The notes below the pieces were generated by a model. It made no database searches. It was given only the letters and a program-made list of their open reading frames with translations, and was not told the origin of the DNA. From NCBI RefSeq assembly GCF_021483235.1, contig NZ_JAKEEC010000018.1, positions 1 through 64,000 on the forward strand: 64,000 nucleotides of DNA, given 5' to 3'. The position numbers and the translations under genes are program-made. This DNA is from Arthrobacter alkaliphilus. GTDB lineage: Bacteria > Actinomycetota > Actinomycetes > Actinomycetales > Micrococcaceae. How positions within the stretch are numbered: position 1 is the stretch's first letter; each line of letters begins with the position of its first letter. Positions 7,555 through 16,721 of this stretch are shown piece by piece.

Positions 7555-10056
7555 ATGAAAATCAAAACAATCCCGGTCGTCATCGGAACATTGTCTTGTG
7601 TGCTCGTCGGCGGCGCTGCCTTCGCGGCGGTCTCCACGTTCGCCGGCCCCCGCGAGGATGGGACGGCAATCACTTCAATCGGTATGCGTGTCACGCCAAC
7701 CGGACAGCAGACCCAACTCGGAGACCTGCCGCTCAACTCCGCCATCTCCCCCGACGGCAAGCGGCTCGCCGTCACGAACAACGGTCAAGGTACCCAATCC
7801 CTGCAACTCGTTGATCTCGCAGACCACGAGGTAGACCAGACCATCTCGTACAAGTCTCCTGAGTCCCTCTACATGGGCCTCGCATGGAGTCCGGACGGCA
7901 CCAAGCTTTACGCAAGCGCCGCGGCAAACTCCAAGATCCGCACCTACAGCTACGCCGGCGGCCAGCTGGCAGAAGGCGCGCCCATCCAGCTTCCCACTAC
8001 GACGCCCGCGGGCAAGGCACTGAACCTCTTCCCGGCCGGATTGGCGATCACCCCAGATGGGAAGCGCCTGGTCGTCGCAGATCAGCTGGCCGACGCCGTG
8101 TCCGTCGTCGACCTCTCCACAGGAAACGTATCGACGACGCCGGCAGGTCACCGGCCGCTTTCAGTCACAGTTTCCCCGGACGGCACGACGGCGTTCGTCA
8201 CCAATCAGGGCGCATCGGACCTTACGGCGCTGGACATCACAGGCGCCGAACCGAAGGTTTCCCGCACCGTCACGGTTGGCCTCCACCCCAACAAGTCCGT
8301 CCTGTCGAAGGACGGCCGCACCCTTTACGTCGCCAACGGCGACGACGACACCGTCTCGGTTGTCGACACCGCCGCAGGTACAAGCACGAGTCTCAGCGTC
8401 GCTCCTGAAAAGGGCGCACCGGTGGGAACCAATCCCACCGGGCTGGCCTTGGACGAAGCCGGCCACCGCCTTTTCGTGAGCAACTCCGGAAACAACGACG
8501 TCGCCGTCGTCGATCTTGCCCAAAAGGCAGTGGCCGGCGTGGTCCCTGTTGGTTGGTACCCGAGTTCGTTGGCCTTCACCGGCGGGACATTGCATGTCAC
8601 CAACGCGAAGGGGCTCGGCGCCGGGCCCAACAACGGTCCCGGACACCCGAACCCCGAGTCAACCGCTCCGACCAGCGAAAACCAGTACAGCGGCTCGATG
8701 ATCGTCGGCACGCTGAGCAGTTTCAGGGTGCCGGAGGGCGGCCAGCTGCAGAAAGCAACCGAGCAGGTCAAGAACAACAATCGCCCGGACACCGCGGGCG
8801 GCAACATCATTCCGCGCCAACCCGGCCAAGAGAGCCCCATCAAACACGTCATCTACGTGGTCAAGGAAAACCGCACGTACGACCAGGTTCTTGGAAGCCT
8901 TGGCAAGGGCAACGGGGATCCGTCGCTGAACCTCTTCGGCGACGAGTCTGCTCCGAATATGCGGGCCCTGTCCAAGAAGTTCACCACGATTGACAACTTC
9001 TACGCCGACGCCGAAGTCAGCGCCAACGGTTGGAACTGGGTGGCCTCGGCCAACTCGAACCCGTACGCAGAGCAGATGTGGCCGGCCAACTACTCGGGCC
9101 GCAAGGCACCGTATCCGAGTGAAGGGAACGCACCGGAGATCGCCGCGCAGCAACCTGACAACACCTACGTCTGGCAGCGACTCGCCAAGGCCGGAGTCAG
9201 TTTCCGCAACTACGGCTTCTACGTTTCCAACAACGCAGGCGCGTTCAACGCCGCGGACCCTGTCCTGGATGCGCAGACCGACCACAATTACCACGGTTAC
9301 GACCTGAGCTGCCCTGATTCAGCGGGATCGTTCGCACCGCTGAAGCCTGGCTGCGGTACTCCGCGCATCGAAGAGTGGGCCAAGGACTTCCAGGACCACG
9401 TGGCGTCAGGAACCGTTCCGACGGTCCAATTCGTCAGGCTGCCGAATGACCACACCCAGGCAACCCGCGTTGGCGCCCCCACGCCGAAAGCGTACGTCGC
9501 AGACAACGACTACGCGCTGGGCAAACTGGTGGACACCGTGTCCCACTCGTCGGCGTGGAAGGACACCGCCATCTTCGTCACCGAGGATGACGCGCAGAAC
9601 GGACCTGACCACGTGGACGCTCACCGCACCTTGGCGCTCGCCATCAGCCCCTACACCCAGACCGGCAAAGTCGATTCGACGTTCTACAGCACGGCTTCAA
9701 TGGTCCGGACCATCGGCCTCATCGCCGGCATCGGGCCCCTGACACAGTTCGATGCTTTCGCCACTCCGATGAACGCGTCCTTCACGGCGAAGCCCGACAA
9801 CACGCCGTACACCGCGCTCAAACCCAGCTATGACATGACCGCCGTCAACGGGGCAAACGCTCCGATGGCTCCGCAGGTGGCCACGCAGGACACTGCCACC
9901 GAAGACAAGATGGACGAGCAGCTGTTCAATAAGTCCATTTGGCAGTCGGTAAATGGTGCTGACTCGAAGATGCCCGAACCCCAGCACAGCGTGATCGGCT
10001 CCGGTTCCGGTTCCAGTTCCAGCAGCCAGCCTGCTACCAAGGATCCCGACGGCTAG
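7555..10056 (+). CDS. Secreted YncE-type beta-propeller / alkaline-phosphatase-superfamily phosphoesterase
   Basis: An 833-residue exported protein. Residues 1-27 form a signal peptide or anchor (PVVIGTLSCVLVGGAAFAAV). Residues about 50-365 form a seven-bladed YVTN/YncE propeller, with repeated SPDGKRL / VVDL / TLYVANGDDDTVSVVD units. From about 430 a phosphoesterase domain (PF04185 type) begins HVIYVVKENRTYDQVLG, with ENRTYD at the metal/nucleophile region. It later shows VTEDDAQNGPDHVDAHRT, a metal-binding block. The C-terminus has the tail KMPEPQHSVIGSGSG and a Ser-rich end. The expected role is hydrolysis of phosphate esters or phospholipids outside the cell; the substrate is unknown. A larger paralogue lies at 44805-48683 on the other strand. 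Confidence 0.85.
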   Translation: MKIKTIPVVIGTLSCVLVGGAAFAAVSTFAGPREDGTAITSIGMRVTPTGQQTQLGDLPLNSAISPDGKRLAVTNNGQGTQSLQLVDLADHEVDQTISYKSPESLYMGLAWSPDGTKLYASAAANSKIRTYSYAGGQLAEGAPIQLPTTTPAGKALNLFPAGLAITPDGKRLVVADQLADAVSVVDLSTGNVSTTPAGHRPLSVTVSPDGTTAFVTNQGASDLTALDITGAEPKVSRTVTVGLHPNKSVLSKDGRTLYVANGDDDTVSVVDTAAGTSTSLSVAPEKGAPVGTNPTGLALDEAGHRLFVSNSGNNDVAVVDLAQKAVAGVVPVGWYPSSLAFTGGTLHVTNAKGLGAGPNNGPGHPNPESTAPTSENQYSGSMIVGTLSSFRVPEGGQLQKATEQVKNNNRPDTAGGNIIPRQPGQESPIKHVIYVVKENRTYDQVLGSLGKGNGDPSLNLFGDESAPNMRALSKKFTTIDNFYADAEVSANGWNWVASANSNPYAEQMWPANYSGRKAPYPSEGNAPEIAAQQPDNTYVWQRLAKAGVSFRNYGFYVSNNAGAFNAADPVLDAQTDHNYHGYDLSCPDSAGSFAPLKPGCGTPRIEEWAKDFQDHVASGTVPTVQFVRLPNDHTQATRVGAPTPKAYVADNDYALGKLVDTVSHSSAWKDTAIFVTEDDAQNGPDHVDAHRTLALAISPYTQTGKVDSTFYSTASMVRTIGLIAGIGPLTQFDAFATPMNASFTAKPDNTPYTALKPSYDMTAVNGANAPMAPQVATQDTATEDKMDEQLFNKSIWQSVNGADSKMPEPQHSVIGSGSGSSSSSQPATKDPDG

Positions 10057-10074
10057 CCAGATCTTATTTGGCGG

Positions 10075-10103
10075 GGGCGGTCACCAGCATGCGGTGGCCG
10101 CCC
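10075..10103 (+). terminator. Hairpin after the phosphoesterase gene
   Basis: 10075-10085 pairs with 10093-10103 (one mismatch in 11) around a 7-base loop, beginning 18 bases after the phosphoesterase stop. There is a GC-rich stem and no strong T-run. Confidence 0.5.
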
Positions 10104-10273
10104 TTCGCTGTTCCTGCGTTGAACTCGGAAAAAACGGCCACAATTGCCCTGTCAAAGAATTAGTCCAGAACCTATTCTATTGATTGACCGGGTGGATATC
10201 CGGTCCGCCAGGCCGCCGGCACCTGTCGGGAAGCCCATCCCGCTCCGGGGGCCGTCTCAACGAGGAGGCGTCC

Positions 10274-10555
10274 ATGTCAACTCCCGATCTGCCAACCCGG
10301 GGGCCCGCAAGGCCCGGTCCGTATATTGTGGCCGGTGTCCTGCTGGCCATAGCCATTCTGGTTCCGCTGTTCGTCCCGGCGTATTCGATTGATCAGCCGC
10401 GGTTTGCGGGCATGCCGTTCTTCTACTGGTACCAAATGCTCTGGGTTCCGATCACTGCCGGGATGGTCGGCATCTCTTATCGGCTGGTGACCAAGGAAGA
10501 CCGACGCCGGCGCGAGGCCGTGCGTGGCGCGCGCACCGAGGGGGTGGAACAATGA
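10274..10555 (+). CDS. DUF3311 family small membrane protein
   Basis: A 93-residue protein with two membrane segments: about residues 17-37 (GPYIVAGVLLAIAILVPLFV) and 46-67, around the YWYQMLWVP block that marks DUF3311. The start is ATG at 10274, preceded by a strong AGGAGG at 10263-10268. Its stop overlaps the start of the symporter gene (ATGA at 10552). DUF3311 proteins are routinely encoded just before SSS-family symporters of the monocarboxylate type and are thought to be accessory subunits. The tight coupling supports a two-component transporter here. Confidence 0.85.
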   Translation: MSTPDLPTRGPARPGPYIVAGVLLAIAILVPLFVPAYSIDQPRFAGMPFFYWYQMLWVPITAGMVGISYRLVTKEDRRRREAVRGARTEGVEQ

Positions 10556-12249
10556 GCGGCTTCACCGTCCCATTGGCGACCACACCGGATCGGCCCGTCA
10601 ACGGCGTCGCCCTTGCCGTCGTCGTCGTCCTCTTTGTCCTCGTGGCCGTCTTGGGCTTCTTCGCGGCGCGGTGGCGCGCGGGCAAGGAAACCGGCCTGCA
10701 CAGCCTTGATGAGTGGGGGCTCGGTGGACGCGGTTTCGGAACCTGGGTGACGTGGTTCCTCCTAGGCGGGGACCTCTACACGGCCTACACGTTCGTGGCG
10801 GTGCCGGCGGCGATGTGGGCCACTGGTGCCGTGAGCGGTTTCTTCGCGGTCCCGTACACGATTGTGCTCTACCCGATCGTGTTCCTGTTGATGAGCCGTC
10901 TGTGGTCGGTCTCGCACCGGCATGGCTTCGTCACGCCGGCGGACTTCGTGGGCGGGCGTTACGGCAGTAGGGCCCTGACGGTTGCAGTGGCACTCACCGG
11001 CATTGTCGCGACGATGCCTTATATTGCGCTGCAACTGGTTGGCATTAAAGCCGTTCTCACGGTGTTGGGCCTTGGCAGCGCGCAGAATGCGCTGCTCACT
11101 GACTTGCCGCTGATCATCGCATTCGTGGTCCTGGCCGCCTACACCTACACCTCGGGCCTCCGAGCGCCGGCGCTCATCGCCGTCGTGAAGGACCTCCTGA
11201 TCTACCTCGCTGTCATCGTCGCCGTGGTCTACCTGCCGATCAAATTTGGCGGCTGGGACAACATCTTCGGTGCAGCCCAGACAAAGCTGGACGCCGTCAG
11301 CCCCGCCACCGGCAAGCCTGCCGGCGTCTTCATCCCCGGTGCCGCCAGCTACTCGGCATACTGGACACTGGCCCTTGGTTCGGCCATGGCGCTGTTCATG
11401 TACCCGCACTCGGTCACCGGAGTCCTGGCGACGAAGAGCAGGAACACCATCCGCAAGAATGCTGCGGTCCTTCCGCTGTATTCGCTCATGCTCGGGTTCC
11501 TCGCCTTGCTGGGTTACGCGGCCATCTATGCGGGCACCAAGCCGATTGACTTGAACGGTGCCGTCAATCCGCAACTCGTAGTTCCACAGCTGTTCCTGGA
11601 CAACTTCCCCGCGTGGTTTGCAGGGATCGCCTTGGCGGCTATCGCCATCGGCGCGCTGGTCCCGGCCGCCATCATGTCGATCGCAGCCGCCAACCTGTTC
11701 ACCCGCAACATCTACCGCGACCTCATCCGGCCCGACGCCAGCCCGCGGCAGGAAGCGAAAGTCTCCAAGATCGCCTCGCTCGTGGTGAAGTTCGGGGCGC
11801 TGATCTTCGTCATCGCGATGGACCAGTCGGCAGCCATCAATATGCAGCTCCTCGGTGGTATCTGGATCCTGCAGACCTTCCCGGCGATCGTGGCAGGGCT
11901 GTACACCCGCTGGTTCCACCGCTGGGCGCTCTTCGCAGGTTGGGTGGCCGGAATCATCTACGGCACCGTCGCCGCGTACAACGTGGTCAACCCCGTGACG
12001 AAGGCCAATTTTGGCGGTTCGATCGCCGCCATCCCCGGCACCAACGTGCAGGTCTACATCGCGGTGGTGGCGTTCGCGATCAACCTCATCGTTGCTGCCA
12101 TCCTGTCGCTGGTCTTCCGCGCCATGAAACTCCCCGACGGAAAGGACATCACCCGGAACTCGGACTACGGAGCCGACGAGAACGATCCAAAGGTTGCCCA
12201 ACTCCAACGCGAGTACCCGCTGGGCGAATCGGGAGGCAGCAGGCTCTGA
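10552..12249 (+). CDS. Sodium:solute symporter, SSS family (MctP-like)
   Basis: A 565-residue polytopic protein of the sodium/solute symporter family, with about 13 membrane helices. Visible family features are the N-terminal LDEWGLGGRGFGTWVTWFLLGGDLYTAYTF region (an extended G-rich helix 2), PHSVTGVLATKSRNTIRKNA, and PAAIMSIAAANLFTRNIYRDLI. The closest remembered relative is the monocarboxylate uptake protein MctP of rhizobia, which also pairs with a small DUF3311-type subunit. The likely substrates are short monocarboxylates such as lactate, pyruvate or propionate; the sequence does not fix this. It starts inside the DUF3311 stop codon. Confidence 0.85.
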   Translation: MSGFTVPLATTPDRPVNGVALAVVVVLFVLVAVLGFFAARWRAGKETGLHSLDEWGLGGRGFGTWVTWFLLGGDLYTAYTFVAVPAAMWATGAVSGFFAVPYTIVLYPIVFLLMSRLWSVSHRHGFVTPADFVGGRYGSRALTVAVALTGIVATMPYIALQLVGIKAVLTVLGLGSAQNALLTDLPLIIAFVVLAAYTYTSGLRAPALIAVVKDLLIYLAVIVAVVYLPIKFGGWDNIFGAAQTKLDAVSPATGKPAGVFIPGAASYSAYWTLALGSAMALFMYPHSVTGVLATKSRNTIRKNAAVLPLYSLMLGFLALLGYAAIYAGTKPIDLNGAVNPQLVVPQLFLDNFPAWFAGIALAAIAIGALVPAAIMSIAAANLFTRNIYRDLIRPDASPRQEAKVSKIASLVVKFGALIFVIAMDQSAAINMQLLGGIWILQTFPAIVAGLYTRWFHRWALFAGWVAGIIYGTVAAYNVVNPVTKANFGGSIAAIPGTNVQVYIAVVAFAINLIVAAILSLVFRAMKLPDGKDITRNSDYGADENDPKVAQLQREYPLGESGGSRL

Positions 12250-12577
12250 CTGGGTCCGGGAGCAGGAGGCTCGAGCGGTAGCGGCTTGGCCCGCGGCCAC
12301 TTTGTCGCGGGGTTCCCGGGGCGGCGGCGTCGTGCGGCAGCAGCCGCCGATGAGCCCGGACCCGACGGACGTTCGCGTCTGCGGCGCCGGTGGGGGTGCC
12401 GGGTGCGGCTGCAGCGCGCAACCGGCGAGGCGCCGCCGCTGTGTGGAACCGGCGCTGCGCAAAAGGCCAGCATTGCACAGGCCAGCAGCGCCTGCTTCAT
12501 CAACTGCGGCTGTTTCAGCAGCACTTTGGCCGACCACAGCGGATCGTCCAAACGATCCTTCAGCCGCGGTCCTTTGC
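12250..12577. other. Gene-free stretch between convergent genes
   Basis: These 328 bases lie between the symporter (+) and the HNH gene (-). They are very GC-rich and open in several frames, but no frame has both a ribosome site and a recognisable product. A minus-strand frame containing KQALLACAMLAFCAA looks weakly like a signal peptide but then turns into Arg/Pro-rich sequence typical of a shadow frame. Confidence 0.5.
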
Positions 12578-14080
12578 CTAGGCCGGCTGGCGCAGGTCAG
12601 GATGCCGCCCCCAGTACTTTCGGTGGCTCCAGTAGTACAGGTCCACGGTTTCCGGTACCGGGCCGCCGGGCGGGCTTCCGTTCAGGGGTATACCTAATGT
12701 TCCGGGTGTTCCGGGCAGGGGTGGGGCTGTGGAGCGGTAGTGGTGTCCTGTGGGGGTGCGGATTTCGAGGACGTTCCGTGTGCCAATACCCGACTTTGTT
12801 GTCCAGCCGGGGAGTTCTTTGGTGTGGTTGCAGGCTTCGCACAGGCCTGCCCCGTTGTCCAGGCTGGTGGTGCCGCCTTGGTGCCAGGGGATGATGTGGT
12901 CGAAGTGCCTGATGGGCGCGTCGCAGTAGGTGGTGCGGCAGGTATCGTCGCGGGCCTGGATGAAACGCCGCATCCCGGGCGGGAAGAACCGCGCCTTTGA
13001 GTCCGCAGCGAGGAGCTCCCCGGTTTTTGGGGCGGTGAAGAGGCGCCGGAGCCAGACCTTGAAATCCTGCTCCCCCGGCTCGGGCTGGCTGGGTTCTGTC
13101 TGGCCGGGTTCGGCGGTGCCGGGGTTCCCGGTCAGGAGGGTCCTGGCCCAGGCGGCCGGGACGATCCCGTACCCGGTGAGCCGGGCCGGTTCGCTGTCTG
13201 CCTGCAACAGGGTGCGGTCGGTCATGACGAGTTGGACCTCGACCCCGGTGATTCCTGCCGGGGTGCCGGTGACGCGTTCAACCAGGGCATCGGCCATGAC
13301 CTGGCCCCGGGACCGGGTGTCGCCGGTGCTGGCCCGGAGAGTGTCGGCGTGCCGGGACAACGCCGCATGCACCGCCACACCCTGCGCCACGGGAAGCAGG
13401 GCGGTCAGATAGGTCATGGTGTCCGGTGCCGGGCGCAGGCTCACGCACCGTTCCCCGGCAGCACGGGCGGCCCGGTCCGCGACCGAGCGCGGATCCCGCC
13501 GGTACGCCGCGGCCCGGGCCGCGGCGGTGATGGTTTTGTCTCCGGCGCCGTCAAAGATCCCGGTGTCCGCGGCGAGTTCCTCATCGACCGCGGACCGGTC
13601 TTCGGCGGATAGGCAGGCTGTTTCCTTCACCAGCACCGTCGCCCGCCACTCATTCAACCGTCCGGCATTCAGGGCGGCGAGGGTGCGCGGCATCCCCGTG
13701 ACCAGGGCTTTCGCCAAGCCCAGCAGCCGGGACCCGCGGGACGGGGATTCCCGCCGCGCCAAAGCAACCTGCGCCGCCACCCCGCGGCCACGCTCCTCCA
13801 CCGGAACACCCAGATCAGCCTGGGCCCTGCGCTGGACAGTGTCGAACGCCACCGCGATCCTCGCCTGCGCAGCCGCAGCAGCGGACTTCAAATCCTCCAA
13901 AGCACGCAACTGGCTGATCAATTCAGCACTGTCCGAGCCCGGCCTGAATGAAGCAACGGCGCGGGTTAGTTCCTCGAATTTCGCGCCCGTCACTACAGCA
14001 TCCGGCACTGCAGCATCCAGGCCAGCGCAGCCCGAAGGCGTGCCCGTCCCGATCCGCTCGGTTCCCTGAATGCCGTCCAT
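12578..14080 (-). CDS. DUF222 / HNH endonuclease domain protein
   Basis: A 500-residue protein. The N-terminal two-thirds is the helical DUF222 region ([23 protein letters not shown] block; [20 protein letters not shown]). The C-terminal HNH domain shows [13 protein letters not shown], then [12 protein letters not shown], then [10 protein letters not shown], i.e. the two Cys pairs and the His-Asn-His metal finger. I chose the ATG at 14080 because GGGAGA lies seven bases upstream and conserved sequence starts there. These genes occur in many copies in actinobacterial genomes. The biological role is unclear, and mobile-element or DNA-repair roles have both been suggested. A Pro/Gln/Glu-rich insertion ([13 protein letters not shown]) sits just before the nuclease domain. 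Confidence 0.88.
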   Translation of the reverse strand: MDGIQGTERIGTGTPSGCAGLDAAVPDAVVTGAKFEELTRAVASFRPGSDSAELISQLRALEDLKSAAAAAQARIAVAFDTVQRRAQADLGVPVEERGRGVAAQVALARRESPSRGSRLLGLAKALVTGMPRTLAALNAGRLNEWRATVLVKETACLSAEDRSAVDEELAADTGIFDGAGDKTITAAARAAAYRRDPRSVADRAARAAGERCVSLRPAPDTMTYLTALLPVAQGVAVHAALSRHADTLRASTGDTRSRGQVMADALVERVTGTPAGITGVEVQLVMTDRTLLQADSEPARLTGYGIVPAAWARTLLTGNPGTAEPGQTEPSQPEPGEQDFKVWLRRLFTAPKTGELLAADSKARFFPPGMRRFIQARDDTCRTTYCDAPIRHFDHIIPWHQGGTTSLDNGAGLCEACNHTKELPGWTTKSGIGTRNVLEIRTPTGHHYRSTAPPLPGTPGTLGIPLNGSPPGGPVPETVDLYYWSHRKYWGRHPDLRQPA

Positions 14081-14242
14081 AAGAAAACTCTCCCAGGAGG
14101 CACCGACAAAATAAGGCCGGAGAACCCACACCCGCCAAACAAACCGCAGGACTTTTTTGCGCGACATCCAGGCGCGCTTTCAGCCGGCCAAAATCCTGTC
14201 GCGCCGGCCCACACCGGCTGGACCACGTCGGCACCGGCCGGC

Positions 14243-14349
14243 CCACACCGCCTGGCCCACTCCGACATCGGCCGTGGCCCCAACCGCCCGACACCCGGCG
14301 CACCGCCAGCAACCACACCGCCTGGCCCACTCCGACATCGGCCGTGGCC
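14243..14349. repeat. 37-bp direct repeat, two perfect copies 70 bp apart
   Basis: 14243-14279 and 14313-14349 are identical. A degenerate third copy can be traced just upstream (about 14200-14235). They fill most of the 378-base gap between the divergent HNH and LysR genes (14081-14458), which otherwise holds the promoters of both. The repeat is GC-rich and encodes nothing supportable. It could be a regulator-binding array or a recombination product. Confidence 0.85.
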
Positions 14350-14458
14350 GCCGTCCCGCGCACCGCCCCCCAGCGATCCTCCCATCCATAGGCGTAGGCT
14401 ATCGCTCGTGTCGAGAGACAGCGCAGCCGGAAACTGCCCAGACAGAGGAGCCGAACCG

Positions 14459-15358
14459 TTGGACACGCGCAAACTGAGGTACTTCCTCGCCGTCGTCGAT
14501 CATGACGGGTTCAACCGAGCTGCCGAACATCTCCTTATCGCCCAGCCTTCGCTTTCCCAAACCATCGCAAGCCTCGAGAAGGAACTCGGCGTTCCACTCT
14601 TCCACCGCGTCGGGCGCAGGGCAGTGCTCAGCGAGGCCGGAAGGGAGTTGGTCGGCCCCGCGAGGCTCGTGATGCGGGATCTCGACGCAGCACAATCAGC
14701 TGTCCAGTCGCTAAGGGGAATGCAAAGCGGCCGGCTGGACATCGTCACCATGCCTTCCCCCGGCATCGAGCCGCTGACATCGATGATCGCGGCCTTCACC
14801 AAGGCCCACCCGGCGGTCAGGCTCAACGTCACCGCAGCATTCACGCCGGAAGAGGTGATTGAATCCGTCCGGAACGGCACTAGCGAGATCGGACTGGCAG
14901 GATCCCCGACGCCGATCCTGGTCCCCGGCGTCCAGGTCCTCGAGCTCGAAAAGCAACCCTTGATTCTGATTGTCAACCCGCAGGCCGATACGTTCAAAAC
15001 CAACCAGACGGCCATCCAACGCGAGGACCTCGGGGGCCACCGAATCATCGCCAGCCAGCGCGGCTCCCTGATGCGTTGGCTCGTTGATGATGCCTTGGCG
15101 CACGGCGTCGAAGTGGAGATCGTCGTCGAGGTGGCCCACCGGACCTCCATCCTGCCTCTTGTCCTTGCGGGCGTCGGGCATGCGGTGATGCCGTCGTCGT
15201 GGGCTCCCACGGCGCACAAAGCTGGGCTGCGCACCCTGCTCATCGAACCGGTCAGCCATCTGGACGTCGCAGTGCTCAGCCGCAAGGACAACCTCACCCC
15301 CGCGGCCAGAGCTTTCCTCAAAGTCGCTTCATCCACTGCTGAGACAACGTCGTTTTAG
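14459..15358 (+). CDS. LysR-type transcriptional regulator
   Basis: A 299-residue LTTR. An N-terminal winged helix (LRYFLAVVDHDGFNRAAEHL through SLSQTIASLEKELGVPLFHR, residues 5-50) is followed by a periplasmic-binding-fold effector domain. The start is taken as TTG at 14459 because AGAGGAG ends eight bases before it and the helix begins at once. A GTG at 14408 is in frame but leaves an unconserved extension. It precedes and points toward the tartrate dehydrogenase / dicarboxylate carrier / glycerate kinase operon. It is therefore the probable activator of that operon, with tartrate or a related dicarboxylate as inducer. Its stop codon lies inside a palindromic repeat. Confidence 0.88.
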   Translation: MDTRKLRYFLAVVDHDGFNRAAEHLLIAQPSLSQTIASLEKELGVPLFHRVGRRAVLSEAGRELVGPARLVMRDLDAAQSAVQSLRGMQSGRLDIVTMPSPGIEPLTSMIAAFTKAHPAVRLNVTAAFTPEEVIESVRNGTSEIGLAGSPTPILVPGVQVLELEKQPLILIVNPQADTFKTNQTAIQREDLGGHRIIASQRGSLMRWLVDDALAHGVEVEIVVEVAHRTSILPLVLAGVGHAVMPSSWAPTAHKAGLRTLLIEPVSHLDVAVLSRKDNLTPAARAFLKVASSTAETTSF

Positions 15359-15390
15359 ACGCCCAAAACGACGTTGCCTCAGCAATCGAT
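15331..15390. repeat. Palindrome, copy B of the intergenic repeat
   Basis: 15331-15356 pairs with 15365-15390 (23 of 26 positions) around an 8-base centre. The left arm overlaps the last codons and stop of the LysR gene. The right arm shares CCCAAAACGAC and AGCAATCGAT with the palindrome at 479-538. It may terminate the regulator transcript before the operon promoter. Confidence 0.65.
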
Positions 15391-15399
15391 CCCAGAAAA

Positions 15400-15416
15400 G
15401 ATAGGCGCTACCTATC
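15400..15416. promoter_or_regulatory. Candidate LysR operator
   Basis: GATAGG-(5)-CCTATC is a perfect 6-base inverted repeat 100 bases before the dehydrogenase start and just downstream of the LysR gene. The size and symmetry fit a LysR recognition site. Confidence 0.4.
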
Positions 15417-15518
15417 AGTCGTATCCAAACTAAGTCTTGGACGTCGTCTACCCGCCGCCCGTCTACTTGAAGAGGAAAGCAGTGTGACTCTGCTAACAAA
15501 CTCAACGAGGAGGTAGGC

Positions 15519-16616
15519 ATGAGCGCCACCCAAAAATTCAGCATCGCATCCATCCCCGCGGACGGCGTCGGCAAGGAAGTTGTCTCCGCCGGCCGCCGCG
15601 TCTTGGACGCCCTGGCTGCGAACTCCAACGGGAAGTTCGCCTTCGACTGGACCGAATTCCCTTGGGGGTCCGAATACTATGCCAAGACCGGCATGATGAT
15701 GGATCCCAACGGGCTGGAGGCCCTCAAGGACTTCGACGCTATCTACTTCGGCGCGGTCGGCTGGGAAAACGTCCCGGACCACATCAGCCTCTGGGGCCTG
15801 CGCCTGAACATCACCCAGAACTTCGACCAGTGGGCCAACATCCGCCCGGTCAAGTTCCTCCCCGGCATTCAGTCCCCGCTGCGCAAGGCCGACAATACTG
15901 AACTCGACTGGATTGTGGTCCGCGAAAACAGCGAAGGCGAATACGCCGGCCTCGGCGGCCGCAACCTGAGCGGGCGCGGTCCCGGCAACGAAGTCGCCCT
16001 GCAGACCGCGCTCTTCACGGAGAAGGGCTGCGAGCGCATAATGCGTTTCGCGTTCGATCTCGCCCGGACCCGCACAGTCAAGAAGGTCTCCTCCGTCACC
16101 AAGTCCAACGCGCAACAGTACGGGATGGTCCTCTGGGACGAAACGTTCAAGCGCGTCGCCCTCGACTACCCGGATGTCCAGACCGAAAGCGTCCTGGTGG
16201 ACGCCATGAGCGCCAAGTTCGTCCTCCACCCCGAGGAACTTTCCGTGGTGGTTGCGTCCAACCTGAACGCCGACATCCTCTCCGACCTCGGGTCCGCCCT
16301 CGCGGGCAGCCTCGGCCTCGCCGCGAGCGCCAACCTGAACCCGGAGCGCCGCTTCCCCAGCATGTTCGAGCCAGTCCACGGCTCCGCCCCGGATATTGCC
16401 GGCAAGGGCATCAGCAACCCGATCGGCGCCATCGCCAGCGCCGCCCTCATGCTGGACCACTTCGGGCTCCACGAGGAAGCCCGACTGGTGGAGGCCGCGA
16501 TCGAGCAGGCCACCGGTTCCGGTCACCTGACCCGCGACGTCGGCGGCGAAGCCAACACGAACGACGTCACCGGAGCGATCATCGAGGCCCTCACGCGCAG
16601 CTTCGCAGCCGTCTAA
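15519..16616 (+). CDS. Tartrate / D-malate dehydrogenase family (isopropylmalate dehydrogenase superfamily)
   Basis: A 365-residue beta-decarboxylating dehydrogenase. The family blocks are VRENSEGEYAGLGG (about 131-144), the metal-ligand helix SDLGSALAGSLG, and the NAD-binding loop EPVHGSAPDIAGKG. The ENSEGEYAG form is typical of the TtuC/DmlA branch acting on tartrate or D-malate with Mn2+ and NAD+. TtuC enzymes can convert meso-tartrate to D-glycerate and oxidise L-tartrate and D-malate. That the third gene of the operon is a glycerate kinase favours the tartrate-to-glycerate activity. A strong AGGAGG ribosome site lies at 15509-15514. A hairpin separates it from the carrier gene. Confidence 0.85.
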   Translation: MSATQKFSIASIPADGVGKEVVSAGRRVLDALAANSNGKFAFDWTEFPWGSEYYAKTGMMMDPNGLEALKDFDAIYFGAVGWENVPDHISLWGLRLNITQNFDQWANIRPVKFLPGIQSPLRKADNTELDWIVVRENSEGEYAGLGGRNLSGRGPGNEVALQTALFTEKGCERIMRFAFDLARTRTVKKVSSVTKSNAQQYGMVLWDETFKRVALDYPDVQTESVLVDAMSAKFVLHPEELSVVVASNLNADILSDLGSALAGSLGLAASANLNPERRFPSMFEPVHGSAPDIAGKGISNPIGAIASAALMLDHFGLHEEARLVEAAIEQATGSGHLTRDVGGEANTNDVTGAIIEALTRSFAAV

Positions 16617-16628
16617 CCGCGGAGCGAG

Positions 16629-16662
16629 CGTACGACGGCGGCCGGCTGGCCGCCGTCGTACG
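16629..16662 (+). promoter_or_regulatory. Intercistronic hairpin (15-bp stem)
   Basis: 16629-16643 is a perfect inverted match to 16648-16662 with a 4-base loop, in the gap between the dehydrogenase and carrier genes. There is no T-run, so it is more likely an mRNA-stability or partial attenuation element than a full terminator. Its arm CCGCCGTCGTAC recurs in the hairpin at 26412-26436. Confidence 0.6.
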
Positions 16663-16721
16663 GCCACCACGCACTTCCAAGCCAAACTTCTCCACAGACA
16701 TTCCACAATGAGGTAGGAATC

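Noticed and set aside
10762-12537. Minus-strand open frame opposite the SSS symporter
   Set aside because: Shadow frame; the plus-strand symporter is well supported by helices and coupling to DUF3311.
12165-12551. Minus-strand ORF with a signal-peptide-like KQALLACAMLAFCAA
   Set aside because: It continues as an Arg/Pro-rich stretch, overlaps the symporter end and lacks a ribosome site. Possible but not supportable.
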